Shown: positions 39,793 through 53,554 of the stretch, one piece after another
How positions within the stretch are numbered: the stretch's first letter is position 1
Layout: each line of letters begins with the position of its first letter
Source of the DNA: Coccinella septempunctata
Lineage: Eukaryota; Arthropoda; Insecta; Coleoptera; Coccinellidae
DNA: 64,000 nt
Reading direction: 5' to 3'
NCBI RefSeq assembly: GCF_907165205.1
Contig: NC_058195.1
Span: 21,534,936 to 21,598,935, forward strand
Made by a program: the position numbers and the translations under genes
Notes under the pieces: generated by a model
Database searches by the model: none
Seen by the model: the letters and a program-made list of their open reading frames with translations, nothing else
Told to the model about the DNA's origin: nothing

Positions 39793-41967
39793 TTGAGATT
39801 TCAGTGGTCAATTCGGCAAAGTGTGATATCAATTCCTCGAAAACTGTTGGATCAATTCGAACCAAATCTTGAAACTGCACATAGTTTTCGGATTGACATG
39901 CACCTGTTGAATTTCAGTTCGATAGTTCAGATAGGAATTGAGATTTCAGTGGTCAATTCGGCAAAGTGTGATATCAATTCCTCGAAAACTGTTGGATCAA
40001 TTCGAACCAAATCTTGAAATTTTACACAGTTTTCGAATTGAGATGCACATGTTGAATTTCAGTCCGATAGTTCAGATAGGAATTGAGATTTCAGTCGTCA
40101 ATTCGGCAAAGTGTGATATCAATTCCTCGAAAACTGTTGGATGAATTCGAACCAAATCTTGAAACTGCACATAGTTTTCGAAATGAGATGCACATGTTGA
40201 ATTTCAGTTCGATAGTTCAGATAGAAATTGAGATTTCAGTGGTCAATTCGCCAAAGTGTGATATCAATTCCTTGAAAACTGTTGGATCAATTCGAATCAA
40301 ATCTTGAAACTGCACATGATTTTCGAATTGAGATGCACATGTTGAATTTCAGTTCGATAGTTCAGATAGAAATTGAGATTTCAGTGATCAATTCAGCAAA
40401 GTGTGATATCAATTCCTCGAAAACTGTTGGATCAATTCGAACCAAATCTTGAAACTGCACATAGTTTTCGAAATGAGATGCACATGTTGAATTTCAGTTC
40501 GATAGTTCAGATAGGAATTGAGATTTCAGTGGTCAATTCGGCAAAGTGTGATATCAATTCCTCGAAAACTGTTGGATGAATTCGAACCAAATCTTGAAAC
40601 TGCACATAGTTTTCGAAATGAGATGCACATGTTGAATTTCAGTTCGATAGTTCAGATAGAAATTGAGATTTCAGTGGTCAATTCGCCAAAGTGTGATATC
40701 AATTCCTCGAAAACTGTTGGATCAATTCGAACCAAATATTGAAATTTTACACAGTTTTCGAATTGAGATGCACATGTTGAATTTCAGTTCGATAGTTCAG
40801 ATAGAAATTGAGATTTCAGTGATCAATTCAGCAAAGTGTGATATCAATTCCTCGAAAACTGTTGGATCAATTCGAACCAAATCTTGAAACTGCACATAGT
40901 TTTCGAAATGAGATGCACATGTTGAATTTCAGTTCGATAGTTCAGATAGGAATTGAGATTTCAGTGGTCAATTCGGCAAAGTGTGATATCAATTCCTCGA
41001 AAACTGTTGGATCAATTCGAACCAAATCTTGAAATTTTACACAGTTTTCGAATTGAGATGCACATGTTGAATTTCAGTCCGATAGTTCAGATAGGAATTG
41101 AGATTTCAGTGGTCAATTCGGCAAAGTGTGATATCAATTCCTAAAAAACTGTCGGATCAATTCGAACCAAATCTTGAAACTGCACATAGTTTTCGAATTG
41201 AGATGCACATGTTGAATTTCAGTTCGATAGTTCAGATAGAAATTGAGATTTCAGTGGTCAATTCGCCAAAGTGTGATATCAATTCCTTGAAAGCTGTTGG
41301 ATCAATTCGAATCAAATCTTGAAACTGCACATAGTTTTCGGATTGACATGCACCTGTTGAATTTCAGTTCGATAGTTCAGATAGGAATTGAGATTTCAGT
41401 GGTCTATTCGGCAAAGTGTGATATCAATTCCTCGAAAACTGTTGGATCAATTCGAACCAAATCTTGAAACTGCACACAGTTTTCGAATTGAGATGCACAT
41501 GTTGAATTTCAGTCCGATAGTTCAGATAGGAATTGAGATTTCAGTGGTCAATTCGGCAAAGTGTGATATCAATTCCTCGAAAACTGTTGGATCAATTCGA
41601 ACCAAAACTTGAAATTTTACACAGTTTTCGAATTGAGATGCACATGTTGAATTTCAGTTCGATAGTTTAGATAGGAATTGAGATTTCAGTGGTCAAGTCG
41701 GCAAAGTGTGATATCAATTCCTCGAAAACTGTTGGATCAATTCGAATCAAATCTTGAAATTTTACACAGTTTTCGAATTGAGATGCACCTGTTGAATTTC
41801 AGTTCGATAGTTCAGATAGGAATTTAGATTTCAGTGGTCTATTCGGCAAAGTGTGATATCAATTCCTCGAAAACTGTTGGATCAATTCGAACCAAATCTT
41901 GAAACTGCACATAGTTTTCGAAATGAGATGCACATGTTGAATTTCAGATCGATAGTTCTGATAGGAA

Positions 41968-42112
41968 TGGAGATTTCAGTAGTTGATTCGACAAAATATC
42001 ATTTCAATTCCTAAGGAACTATTGGATCAATTCGAACCAAATCTTGAAACTGCACATAGTTTTCGGATTGAGATGCACCTGTTGAATTTCAGTTCGATAG
42101 TTCAGATAGGAA
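41968..42112 (+). repeat. Example of E-type monomer (most divergent subfamily)
   Basis: Marked by GATCGATAGTTCTGATAGG before phase 1, ATGGAGATTTCAGTAG at it, ACAAAATATCATTTC where others have GCAAAGTGTGATATC, and CTAAGGAACTATTGG. It lacks the EcoRV site and several consensus CpGs. E copies occur in both orientations (minus at about 11.4, 13.0, 17.4, 20.1, 20.5 and 20.9 kb). E differs at more positions than any other type, which suggests an older branch. Confidence 0.82.
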
Positions 42113-42257
42113 TTGAGATTTCAGTGGTCTATTCGGTAAAGTGTGATATCAATTCCTTGAAAACTGTTGGATCAATTCGAACCAAATCTTGAAACTGCAC
42201 ATAGTTTTCGAAATGAGATGCACATGTTGAATTTCAGATCGATAGTTCTGATAGGAA

Positions 42258-42379
42258 TGGAGATTTCAGTAGTTGATTCGACAATTCATTGGATCAATTC
42301 GAACCAAATATTGAAATTTTACACAGTTTTCGAATTGAGATGCACATGTTGAATTTCAGTCCGATAGTTCAGATAGGAA
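42258..42379 (+). repeat. 122 bp E-type monomer (13 + 10 bp deletions), HOR marker 1
   Basis: GATTCGACAATTCATTGGAT replaces a longer E-type stretch: 13 bp (AAAATATCATTTC) and 10 bp (CTAAGGAACT) are missing around a retained AATTC. Identical copies begin at 47120, 52129, 55150 and 60762. Two independent deletions in one monomer are unlikely to recur, so all five descend from one event and delimit higher-order units. Confidence 0.9.
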
Positions 42380-42669
42380 TTGAGATTTCAGTGGTCAATT
42401 CGGCAAAGTGTGATATCAATTCCTCAAAAACTGTTGGACCAATTCTCCCCAAGTCTTGAAACTGCACATAGTTTTCGAATTGAGATGCATATGTTGAATT
42501 TCAGTTCGATAGTTCAGATAGGAATTGAGATTTCAGTGGTCAATTCAGCAATGTGTGATGTCAATTCCTCGAAAACTGTTGGACCAATTCTCCCCAAATC
42601 TTGAAACTGCACATAGTTTTCGAATTGAGATGCACAGGTTGAATTTCAGTTCGATAGTTCAGATAGAAA

Positions 42670-43828
42670 TTGAGATTTCAGTGGTCTATTCGGCAAAGTG
42701 TGATATCAATTCCTCGAAAACTGTTGGATCAATTCGAACCAAATCTTGAAACTGCACATAATTTTCGAAATGAGATGCACATGTTTAATTTCAGTTCGAT
42801 AGTTCAGATAGCAATTGAGATTTCAGTGGTCTATTCGGCAAAGTGTGATATCAATTCCTCAAAAACTGTTGGACCAATTCTCCCCAAGTCTTGAAACTGC
42901 ACATAGTTTTCGAATTGAGATGCACAGGTTGAATTTCAGTTCGATAGTTCAGATAGAAATTGAGATTTCAGTGGTCAATTCGCCAAAGTGTGATATCAAT
43001 TCCTAAAAACTGTTGTATCAATTCTCCTCAAGTCTTGAAACTGCACATAGTTTTCGAATTGAGATGCATATGTTGAATTTCAGTTCGATAGTTCAGATAG
43101 CAATTGAGATTTCAGTGGTCTATTCGGCGAAGTGTGATATCAATTCCTCAAAAACTGTTGGACCAATTCTCCTCAAGTCTTGAAACTGCACATAGTTTTC
43201 GAATTGAGATGCATATGTTGAATTTCAGTTCGATAGTTCAGATAGGAATTGAGATTTCAGTGGTCAATTCGGCAAAGTGTGATATCAATTCCTCGAAAAC
43301 TGTTGGATCAATTCGAACCAAATATTGAAATTTTACACAGTTTTCGAATTGAGATGCACATGTTGAATTTCAGTCCGATAGTTCAGATAGGAATTGAGAT
43401 TTCAGTGGTCAATTCGGCAAAGTGTGATATCAATTCCTCGAAAACTGTTGGATGAATTCGAACCAAATCTTGAAACTGCACATAGTTTTCGAAATGAGAA
43501 GCACATGTTTAATTTCAGTTCGAAAGTTCAGATAGCAATTGAGATTTCAGTAGACTATTCGGCAAAGTGTGATATCAATTCCTCAAAAACTGTTGGACCA
43601 ATTCTCCCCAAGTCTTGAAACTGCACATAGTTTTCGAATTGAGATGCATATGTTGAATTTCAGTTCGATAGTTCAGATAGGAATTGAGATTTCAGTGGTC
43701 AATTCGGCAAAGTGTGATATCAATTCCTCGAAAACTGTTGGATCAATTCGAACCAAATATTGAAATTTTACACAGTTTTCGAATTGAGATGCACATGTTG
43801 AATTTCAGTCCGATAGTTCAGATAGGAA
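42670..43828 (+). repeat. Copy of block 36893-38051
   Basis: Second copy of the eight-monomer block, with the 144 bp monomer at 42960-43103. The 44067 TTTCCGGATTG mark recurs once more at 47770, so the downstream part has at least three copies. Confidence 0.8.
42960..43103 (+). repeat. 144 bp monomer (one-base deletion)
   Basis: Fourth plus-strand copy of the TTCCTAAAAACTGTTGTATC variant, 5777 bp after the 37183 copy. Confidence 0.88.
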
Positions 43829-44988
43829 TTGAGATTTCAGTAGTCAATTCGGCAAAGTGTGATATCAATTCCTCGAAAACTGTTGGATCAATTCAAACCA
43901 AATCTTGAAACTGCACATAGTTTTCGAAATGAGATGCACATGTTGAATTTCAGATCGATAGTTCTGATAGGAATGGAGATTTCAGTAGTTGATTCGACAA
44001 AATATCATTTCAATTCCTAAGGAACTATTGGATCAATTCGAACCAAATCTTGAAACTGCACATAGTTTCCGGATTGAGATGCACCTGTTGAATTTCAGTT
44101 CGATAGTTCAGATAGGAATTGAGATTTCAGTGGTCTATTCGGTAAAGGGTGATATCAATTCCTCAAAAACTGTTGGTCCAATTCTCCCCAAGTCTTGAAA
44201 CTGCACATAGTTTTCGAATTGAGATGCATATGTTGAATTTCAGTTCGATAGTTCAGATAGGAATTGAGATTTCAGTGGTCAATTCGCCAAAGTGTGATAT
44301 CAATTCCTTGAAAACTGTTGGATCAATTCGAACCAAATCTTGAAACTGCACATAGTTTTCGAAATGAGATGCACATGTTGAATTTCAGATCGATAGTTCT
44401 GATAGGAATGGAGATTTCAGTAGTTGATTCGACAAAATATCATTTCAATTCCTAAGGAACTATTGGATCAATTCGAACCAAATCTTGAAACTGCACATAG
44501 TTTTCGAATTGAGATGCACATGTTGAATTTCAGTTCGATAGTTCAGATAGGAATTGAGATTTCGGTGGTCAATTCGGCAAAGTGTGATATCAATTCCTCG
44601 AAAACTGTTGGATCAATTCGAACCAAATCTTGAAATTTTACACAGTTTTCGAATTGAGATGCACATGTTGAATTTTAGTCCGATAGTTCAGATAGGAATT
44701 GAGATTTCAGTCGTCAATTCGGCAAAGTGTGATATCAATTCCTCGAAAACTGTTGGATCAATTCGAACCAAATCTTGAAACTGCACATAGTTTTCGAAAT
44801 GAGATGCACATGTTGAATTTCAGTTCGATAGTTTAGATAGGAATTGAGATTTCAGTGGTCAATTCGGCAAAGTGTGATATCAATTCCTCGAAAACTGTTG
44901 GATGAATTCGAACCAAATCTTGAAACTGCACATAATTTTCGAAATGAGAAGCACATGTTTAATTTCAGTTCGAAAGTTCAGATAGCAA

Positions 44989-45133
44989 TTGAGATTTCAG
45001 TGGACTATTCGGCAAAGTGTGATATCAATTCATTAACAATTGTTGAACCAATTCTCCCCAAATCTTGAAACTGCACATAGTTTTCGAAATGAGATGCACA
45101 TGTTGAATTTCAGTTCGATAGTTCAGATAGGAA
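44989..45133 (+). repeat. Example of G-type monomer (AACAATTGTT palindrome)
   Basis: TTCATTAACAATTGTTGAAC replaces the usual TTCCTCGAAAACTGTTGGAC. AACAATTGTT is a 10 bp perfect palindrome absent from other types. The later copies at 52831, 55997, 59457 and 61609 read AACAAATGTT, so one change broke the palindrome in the lineage that spread across 52-62 kb. Confidence 0.78.
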
Positions 45134-45713
45134 TTGAGATTTCAGTGGTCAATTCGGCAAAGTGTGATATCAATTCCTCGAAAACTGTTGGATCAATTCG
45201 AACCAAATCTTGAAACTGCACATAGTTTTCGGATTGACATGCACCTGTTGAATTTCAGTTCGATAGTTCAGATAGTAATTGAGATTTCAGTGGTCAATTC
45301 GGCAAAGTGTGATATCAATTCCTCGAAAACTGTTGGATCAATTCCAACCAAATCTTGAAATTTTACACAGTTTTCGAATTGAGATGCACATGTTGAATTT
45401 CAGTCCGATAGTTCAGATAGGAATTGAGATTTCAGTCGTCAATTCGGCAAAGTGTGATATCAATTCCTCGAAAACTGTTGGATGAATTCGAACCAAATCT
45501 TGAAACTGCACATAGTTTTCGAAATGAGATGCACATGTTGAATTTCAGTTCGATAGTTCAGATAGAAATTGAGATTTCAGTGGTCAATTCGCCAAAGTGT
45601 GATATCAATTCCTTGAAAACTGTTGGATCAATTCGAATCAAATCTTGAAACTGCACATAGTTTTCGGATTGAGATGCACATGTTGAATTTCAGTTCGATA
45701 GTTCAGATAGGAA

Positions 45714-45814
45714 TTGAGATTTCAGTGATCAATTCGAACCAAATCTTGAAATTTTACACAGTTTTCGAATTGAGATGCACATGTTGAATTTCAGTTCGAT
45801 AGTTCAGATAGGAA
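45714..45814 (+). repeat. 101 bp monomer (44 bp deletion)
   Basis: TCAGTGATCAATTCGAACC joins phase 16 directly to phase 60. TCAATTCG occurs at both phases in the consensus, exactly 44 bp apart, so the deletion is what exchange between these internal direct repeats would produce. Confidence 0.9.
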
Positions 45815-47119
45815 TTGAGATTTCAGTGGTCAATTCGGCAAAGTGTGATATCAATTCCTAAAAAACTGTCGGATCAATTCGAACCAAATCTTGAAACTGC
45901 ACATAGTTTTCGAATTGAGATGCACATGTTGAATTTCAGTTCGATAGTTCAGATAGAAATTGAGATTTCAGTGGTCAATTCGCCAAAGTGTGATATCAAT
46001 TCCTTGAAAACTGTTGGATCAATTCGAATCAAATCTTGAAACTGCACATAGTTTTCGGATTGACATGCACCTGTTGAATTTCAGTTCGATAGTTCAGATA
46101 GGAATTGAGATTTCAGTGGTCTATTCGGCAAAGTGTGATATCAATTCCTCGAAAACTGTTGGATCAATTCGAACCAAATCTTGAAACTGCACACAGTTTT
46201 CGAATTGAGATGCACATGTTGAATTTCAGTCCGATAGTTCAGATAGGAATTGAGATTTCAGTGGTCAATTCGGCAAAGTGTGATATCAATTCCTCGAAAA
46301 CTGTTGGATCAATTCGAACCAAATCTTGAAATTTTACACAGTTTTCGAATTGAGATGCACATGTTGAATTTCAGTTCGATAGTTTAGATAGGAATTGAGA
46401 TTTCAGTGGTCAATTCGGCAAAGTGTGATATCAATTCCTCGAAAACTGTTGGATCAATTCGAATCAAATCTTGAAATTTTACACAGTTTTCGAATTGAGA
46501 TGCACCTGTTGAATTTCAGTTCGATAGTTCAGATAGGAATTTAGATTTCAGTGGTCTATTCGGCAAAGTGTGATATCAATTCCTCGAAAACTGTTGGATC
46601 AATTCGAACCAAATCTTGAAACTGCACATAGTTTTCGAAATGAGATGCACATGTTGAATTTCAGATCGAAAGTTCTGATAGGAATGGAGATTTCAGTAGT
46701 TGATTCGACAAAATATCATTTCAATTCCTAAGGAACTATTGGATCAATTCGAACCAAATCTTGAAACTGCACATAGTTTTCGGATTGAGATGCACCTGTT
46801 GAATTTCAGTTCGATAGTTCAGATAGGAATTGAGATTTCAGTGGTCTATTCGGTAAAGGGTGATATCAATTCCTCAAAAACTGTTGGACCAATTCTCCCC
46901 AAGTCTTGAAACTGCACATAGTTTTCGAATTGAGATGCATATGTTGAATTTCAGTTCGATAGTTCAGATAGGAATTGAGATTTCAGTGGTCAATTCGCCA
47001 AAGTGTGATATCAATTCCTTGAAAACTGTTGGATCAATTCGAACCAAATCTTGAAACTGCACATAGTTTTCGAAATGAGATGCACATGTTGAATTTCAGA
47101 TCGATAGTTCTGATAGGAA

Positions 47120-47241
47120 TGGAGATTTCAGTAGTTGATTCGACAATTCATTGGATCAATTCGAACCAAATATTGAAATTTTACACAGTTTTCGAATTGA
47201 GATGCACATGTTGAATTTCAGTCCGATAGTTCAGATAGGAA
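47120..47241 (+). repeat. 122 bp E-type monomer, HOR marker 2
   Basis: Same double deletion as at 42258, with GACAATTCATTGG at 47142; 4862 bp downstream of marker 1. Confidence 0.9.
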
Positions 47242-49271
47242 TTGAGATTTCAGTGGTCAATTCGGCAAAGTGTGATATCAATTCCTCGAAAACTGTTGGA
47301 TGAATTCGAACCAAATCTTGAAACTGCACATGATTTTCGAAATGAGATGCATATGTTGAATTTCAGTTCGATAGTTCAGATAGGAATTGAGATTTCAGTG
47401 GTCAATTCGGCAAAGTGTGATATCAATTCCTCGAAAACTGTTGGATCAATTCGAACCAAATATTGAAATTTTACACAGTTTTCGAATTGAGATGCACATG
47501 TTGAATTTCAGTCCGATAGTTCAGATAGGAATTGAGATTTCAGTAGTCAATTCGGCAAATTGTGATATCAATTCCTCGAAAACTGTTGGATCAATTCAAA
47601 CCAAATCTTGAAACTGCACATAGTTTTCGAAATGAGATGCACATGTTGAATTTCAGATCGATAGTTCTGATAGGAATGGAGATTTCAGTAGTTGATTCGA
47701 CAAAATATCATTTCAATTCCTAAGGAACTATTGGATCAATTCGAACCAAATCTTGAAACTGCACATAGTTTCCGGATTGAGATGCACCTGTTGAATTTCA
47801 GTTCGATAGTTCAGATAGGAATTGAGATTTCAGTGGTCTATTCGGTAAAGGGTGATATCAATTCCTCAAAAACTGTTGGTCCAATTCTCCCCAAGTCTTG
47901 AAACTGCACATAGTTTTCGAATTGAGATGCATATGTTGAATTTCAGTTCGATAGTTCAGATAGGAATTGAGATTTCAGTGGTCAATTCGCCAAAGTGTGA
48001 TATCAATTCCTTGAAAACTGTTGGATCAATTCGAACCAAATCTTGAAACTGCACATAGTTTTCGAAATGAGATGCACATGTTGAATTTCAGATCGATAGT
48101 TCTGATAGGAATGGAGATTTCAGTAGTTGATTCGACAAAATATCATTTCAATTCCTAAGGAACTATTGGATCAATTCGAACCAAATCTTGAAACTGCACA
48201 TAGTTTTCTAATTGAGATGCACATGTTGAATTTCAGTTCGATAGTTCAGATAGGAATTGAGATTTCGGTGGTCAATTCGGCAAAGTGTGATATCAATTCC
48301 TCAAAAACTGTTGGATCAATTCGAACCAAATCTTGAAACTGCACATAGTTTTCGGATTGAGATGCACCTGTTGAATTTCAGTTCGATAGTTCAGATAGGA
48401 ATTGAGATTTCAGTGGTCTATTCGGTAAAGGGTGATATCAATTCCTCAAAAACTGTTGGATCAATTCGAACCAAATCTTGAAACTGCACATTGTTTTCGA
48501 AATGAGATGCACATGTTGACTTTCAGAACGATAGTTCTGATAGGAATGGAGATTTCAGTAGTTGATTCGACAAAATATCATTTCAATTCCTCGAAAACGA
48601 TTGGATGAATTCGAACCAAATCTTGAAACTGCACATGATTTTCGAAATGAGATGCACATGTTGATTTTCAGTTCGATAGTTCAGATAGAAATTGAGATTT
48701 CAGTGATCAATTCGGCAAAGTGTGATATCAATTCCTCGAAAACTGTTGGATCAATTCGAACCAAATCTTGAAATTTTACACAGTTTTCGAATTGAGATGC
48801 ACGTGTTGAATTTCAGTTCGATAGTTTAGATAGGAATTGAGATTTCAGTGGTCAATTCGGCAAAGTGTGATATCAATTCCTCGAAAACTGTTGGATGAAT
48901 TCGAACCAAATCTTGAAACTGCACATAATTTTCGAAATGAGAAGCACATGTTTAATTTCAGTTCGAAAGTTCAGATAGCAATTGAGATTTCAGTGGACTA
49001 TTCGGCAAAGTGTGATATCAATTCATTAACAATTGTTGAACCAATTCTCCCCAAATCTTGAAACTGCACATAGTTTTCGAATTGAGATGCACATGTTGAA
49101 TTTCAGTTCGATAGTTCAGATAGAAATTGAGATTTCAGTGGTCAATTCGCCAAAGTGTGATATCAATTCCTTGAAAACTGTTGGATCAATTCGAATCAAA
49201 TCTTGAAACTGCACATGATTTTCGAAATGAGATGCACATGTTGAATTTCAGTTCGATAGTTCAGATAGGAA

Positions 49272-49417
49272 TTGAGATTTCGGTGGTCAAATTCGGCAAA
49301 GTGTGATATCAATTCCTCGAAAACTGTTGGATCAATTCGAACCAAATCTTGAAACTGCACATAGTTTTCGGATTGAGATGCACCTGTTGAATTTCAGTTC
49401 GATAGTTCAGATAGGAA
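49272..49417 (+). repeat. 146 bp monomer (one-base insertion)
   Basis: GGTGGTCAAATTCGGC has one extra A in the first TCAATTC. Single occurrence in the window. Confidence 0.88.
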
Positions 49418-50722
49418 TTGAGATTTCAGTGGTCTATTCGGTAAAGGGTGATATCAATTCCTCAAAAACTGTTGGATCAATTCGAACCAAATCTTGAAAC
49501 TGCACATTGTTTTCGAAATGAGATGCACATGTTGACTTTCAGATCGATAGTTCTGATAGGAATGGAGATTTCAGTAGTTGATTCGACAAAATATCATTTC
49601 AATTCCTCGAAAACGATTGGATGAATTCGAACCAAATCTTGAAACTGCACATGATTTTCGAAATGAGATGCACATGTTGAATTTCAGTTCGATAGTTTAG
49701 ATAGGAATTGAGATTTCAGTGGTCAATTCGGCAAAGTGTGATATCAATTCCTCGAAAACTGTTGGATGAATTCGAACCAAATCTTGAAACTGCACATAAT
49801 TTTCGAAATGAGAAGCACATGTTTAATTTCAGTTCGAAAGTTCAGATAGCAATTGAGATTTCAGTGGACTATTCGGCAAAGTGTGATATCAATTCATTAA
49901 CAATTGTTGAACCAATTCTCCCCAAATCTTGAAACTGCACATAGTTTTCGAATTGAGATGCACATGTTGAATTTCAGTTCGATAGTTCAGATAGAAATTG
50001 AGATTTCAGTGATCAATTCAGCAAAGTGTGATATCAATTCCTCGAAAACTGTTGGATCAATTCGAACCAAATCTTGAAAGTGCACATAGTTTTCGAAATG
50101 AGATGCACATGTTGAATTTCAGTTCGATAGTTCAGATAGGAATTGAGATTTCAGTGGTCAATTCGGCAAAGTGTGATATCAATTCCTCGAAAACTGTTGG
50201 ATCAATTCGAACCAAATCTTGAAACTGCACATAGTTTTCGGATTGACATGCACCTGTTGAATTTCAGTTCGATAGTTCAGATAGGAATTGAGATTTCAGT
50301 GGTCAATTCGGCAAAGTGTGATATCAATTCCTCGAAAACTGTTGGATCAATTCCAACCAAATCTTGAAATTTTACACAGTTTTCGAATTGAGATGCACAT
50401 GTTGAATTTCAGTCCGATAGTTCAGATAGGAATTGAGATTTCAGTCGTCAATTCGGCAAAGTGTGATATCAATTCCTCGAAAACTGTTGGATGAATTCGA
50501 ACCAAATCTTGAAACTGCACATAGTTTTCGAAATGAGATGCACATGTTGAATTTCAGTTCGATAGTTCAGATAGAAATTGAGATTTCAGTGGTCAATTCG
50601 CCAAAGTGTGATATCAATTCCTTGAAAACTGTTGGATCAATTCGAATCAAATCTTGAAACTGCACATAGTTTTCGAATTGAGATGCACATGTTGAATTTC
50701 AGTTCGATAGTTCAGATAGGAA

Positions 50723-50823
50723 TTGAGATTTCAGTGATCAATTCGAACCAAATCTTGAAATTTTACACAGTTTTCGAATTGAGATGCACATGTTGAATTT
50801 CAGTCCGATAGTTCAGATAGGAA
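50723..50823 (+). repeat. 101 bp monomer (44 bp deletion), second copy
   Basis: Identical breakpoint to 45714-45814, located 5009 bp downstream, so it was copied within the higher-order unit and is not a second event. Confidence 0.9.
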
Positions 50824-52128
50824 TTGAGATTTCAGTGGTCAATTCGGCAAAGTGTGATATCAATTCCTAAAAAACTGTCGGATCAATTCGAACCAAATCT
50901 TGAAACTGCACATAGTTTTCGAATTGAGATGCACATGTTGAATTTCAGTTCGAAGGTTCAGATAGAAATTGAGATTTCAGTGGTCAATTCGCCAAAGTGT
51001 GATATCAATTCCTTGAAAACTGTTGGATCAATTCGAATCAAATCTTGAAACTGCACATAGTTTTCGGATTGACATGCACCTGTTGAATTTCAGTTCGATA
51101 GTTCAGATAGGAATTGAGATTTCAGTGGTCTATTCGGCAAAGTGTGATATCAATTCCTCGAAAACTGTTGGATCAATTCGAACCAAATCTTGAAACTGCA
51201 CACAGTTTTCGAATTGAGATGCACATGTTGAATTTCAGTCCGATAGTTCAGATAGGAATTGAGATTTCAGTGGTCAATTCGGCAAAGTGTGATATCAATT
51301 CCTCGAAAACTGTTGGATCAATTCGAACCAAATCTTGAAATTTTACACAGTTTTCGAATTGAGATGCACATGTTGAATTTCAGTTCGATAGTTTAGATAG
51401 GAATTGAGATTTCAGTGGTCAATTCGGCAAAGTGTGATATCAATTCCTCGAAAACTGTTGGATCAATTCGAATCAAATCTTGAAATTTTACACAGTTTTC
51501 GAATTGAGATGCACCTGTTGAATTTCAGTTCGATAGTTCAGATAGGAATTTAGATTTCAGTGGTCTATTCGGCAAAGTGTGATATCAATTCCTCGAAAAC
51601 TGTTGGATCAATTCGAACCAAATCTTGAAACTGCACATAGTTTTCGAAATGAGATGCACATGTTGAATTTCAGATCGATAGTTCTGATAGGAATGGAGAT
51701 TTCAGTAGTTGATTCGACAAAATATCATTTCAATTCCTAAGGAACTATTGGATCAATTCGAACCAAATCTTGAAACTGCACATAGTTTTCGGATTGAGAT
51801 GCACCTGTTGAATTTCAGTTCGATAGTTCAGATAGGAATTGAGATTTCAGTGGTCTATTCGGTAAAGGGTGATATCAATTCCTCAAAAACTGTTGGACCA
51901 ATTCTCCCCAAGTCTTGAAACTGCACATAGTTTTCGAATTGAGATGCATATGTTGAATTTCAGTTCGATAGTTCAGATAGGAATTGAGATTTCAGTGGTC
52001 AATTCGCCAAAGTGTGATATCAATTCCTTGGAAACTGTTGGATCAATTCGAGCCAAATCTTGAAACTGCACATAGTTTTCGAAATGAGATGCACATGTTG
52101 AATTTCAGATCGATAGTTCTGATAGGAA

Positions 52129-52250
52129 TGGAGATTTCAGTAGTTGATTCGACAATTCATTGGATCAATTCGAACCAAATATTGAAATTTTACACAGTTT
52201 TCGAATTGAGATGCACATGTTGAATTTCAGTCCGATAGTTCAGATAGGAA
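52129..52250 (+). repeat. 122 bp E-type monomer, HOR marker 3
   Basis: GACAATTCATTGG at 52151, 5009 bp after marker 2. The monomer before it has private changes CCTTGGAAACTG and TTCGAGCC. Confidence 0.9.
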
Positions 52251-53410
52251 TTGAGATTTCAGTGGTCAATTCGGCAAAGTGTGATATCAATTCCTCGAAA
52301 ACTGTTGGATGAATTCGAACCAAATCTTGAAACTGCACATAGTTTTCGAAATGAGAAGCACATGTTCAATTTCAGTTCGAAAGTTCAGATAGCAATTGAG
52401 ATTTCAGTGGACTATTCGGCAAAGTGTGATATCAATTCCTCAAAAATTGTTGGACCAATTCTCCTCAAGTCTTGAAACTGCACATAGTTTTCGAATTGAG
52501 ATGCATATGTTGAATTTCAGTTTGATAGTTCAGATAGGAATTGAGATTTCAGTGGTCAATTCGGCAAAGTGTGATATCAATTCCTCGAAAACTGTTGGAT
52601 CAATTCGAACCAAATATTGAAATTTTACACAGTTTTCGAATTGAGATGCACATGTTGAATTTCAGTTCGATAGTTTAGATAGGAATTGAGATTTCAGTGG
52701 TCAATTCGGCAAAGTGTGATATCAATTCCTCGAAAACTGTTGGAGGAATTCGAACCAAATCTTGAAACTGCACATAATTTTCGAAATGAGAAGCACATGT
52801 TTAATTTCAGTTCGAAAGTTCAGATAGCAATTGAGATTTCAGTGGACTATTCGGCAAAGTGTGATATCAATTCATTAACAAATGTTGAACCAATTCTCCC
52901 CAAATCTTGAAACTGCACATAGTTTTCGAATTGAGATGCACATGTTGAATTTCAGTTCGATAGTTCAGATAGAAATTGAGATTTCAGTGGTCAATTCGCC
53001 AAAGTGTGATATCAATTCCTTGAAAACTGTTGGATCAATTCGAATCAAATCTTGAAACTGCACATGATTTTCGAAATGAGATGCACATGTTGAATTTCAG
53101 TTCGATAGTTCAGATAGATATTGAGATTTCAGTGATCAATTCAGCAAAGTGTGATATCAATTCCTCGAAAACTGTTGGATCAATTCGAACCAAATCTTGA
53201 AACTGCACATAGTTTTCGAAATGAGAAGCACATGTTGAATTTCAGTTCGATAGTTCAGATAGGAATTGAGATTTCAGTGGTCAATTCGGCAAATTGTGAT
53301 ATCAATTCCTCGAAAACTGTTGGATCAATTCGAACCAAATCTTGAAACTGCACATAGTTTTCGGATTGACATGCACCTGTTGAATTTCAGTTCGATAGTT
53401 CAGATAGGAA

Positions 53411-53554
53411 TTGAGATTTCAGTGGTCAATTCGGCAAAGTGTGATATCAATTCCTCGAAAACTGTTGGATCAATTCGAACCAAATCTTGAAATTTTACAA
53501 GTTTTCGAATTGAGATGCACATGTTGAATTTCAGTCCGATAGTTCAGATAGGAA
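53411..53554 (+). repeat. 144 bp monomer (TTTTACAAG one-base deletion)
   Basis: ATTTTACAAGTTTTCG lacks the C of the usual TTTTACACAG. It is paired with the GGATGAATTAGAACC monomer that follows. Same pair at 56722 and 62334. Confidence 0.88.

Larger units (their letters stand above)
42258..47119 (+). repeat. Higher-order unit U1 (4862 bp)
   Basis: Runs from the first 122 bp marker monomer to the next. Holds the S/Q/144 bp series, E/H pairs, a G-type monomer at 44989, the 101 bp monomer at 45714 and a K-type pair at 45815. From 44989 to its end, U1 aligns with U2 at an offset of 5009 bp. Confidence 0.78.
47120..52128 (+). repeat. Higher-order unit U2 (5009 bp)
   Basis: Its second half repeats U1 at 5009 bp offset, including the 101 bp monomer (50723). 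Its first half (47692-48500) repeats 43989-44640 at 3703 bp and 38.5-39.1 kb at 9335 bp offset. It is therefore itself a mosaic of earlier blocks. Confidence 0.75.
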
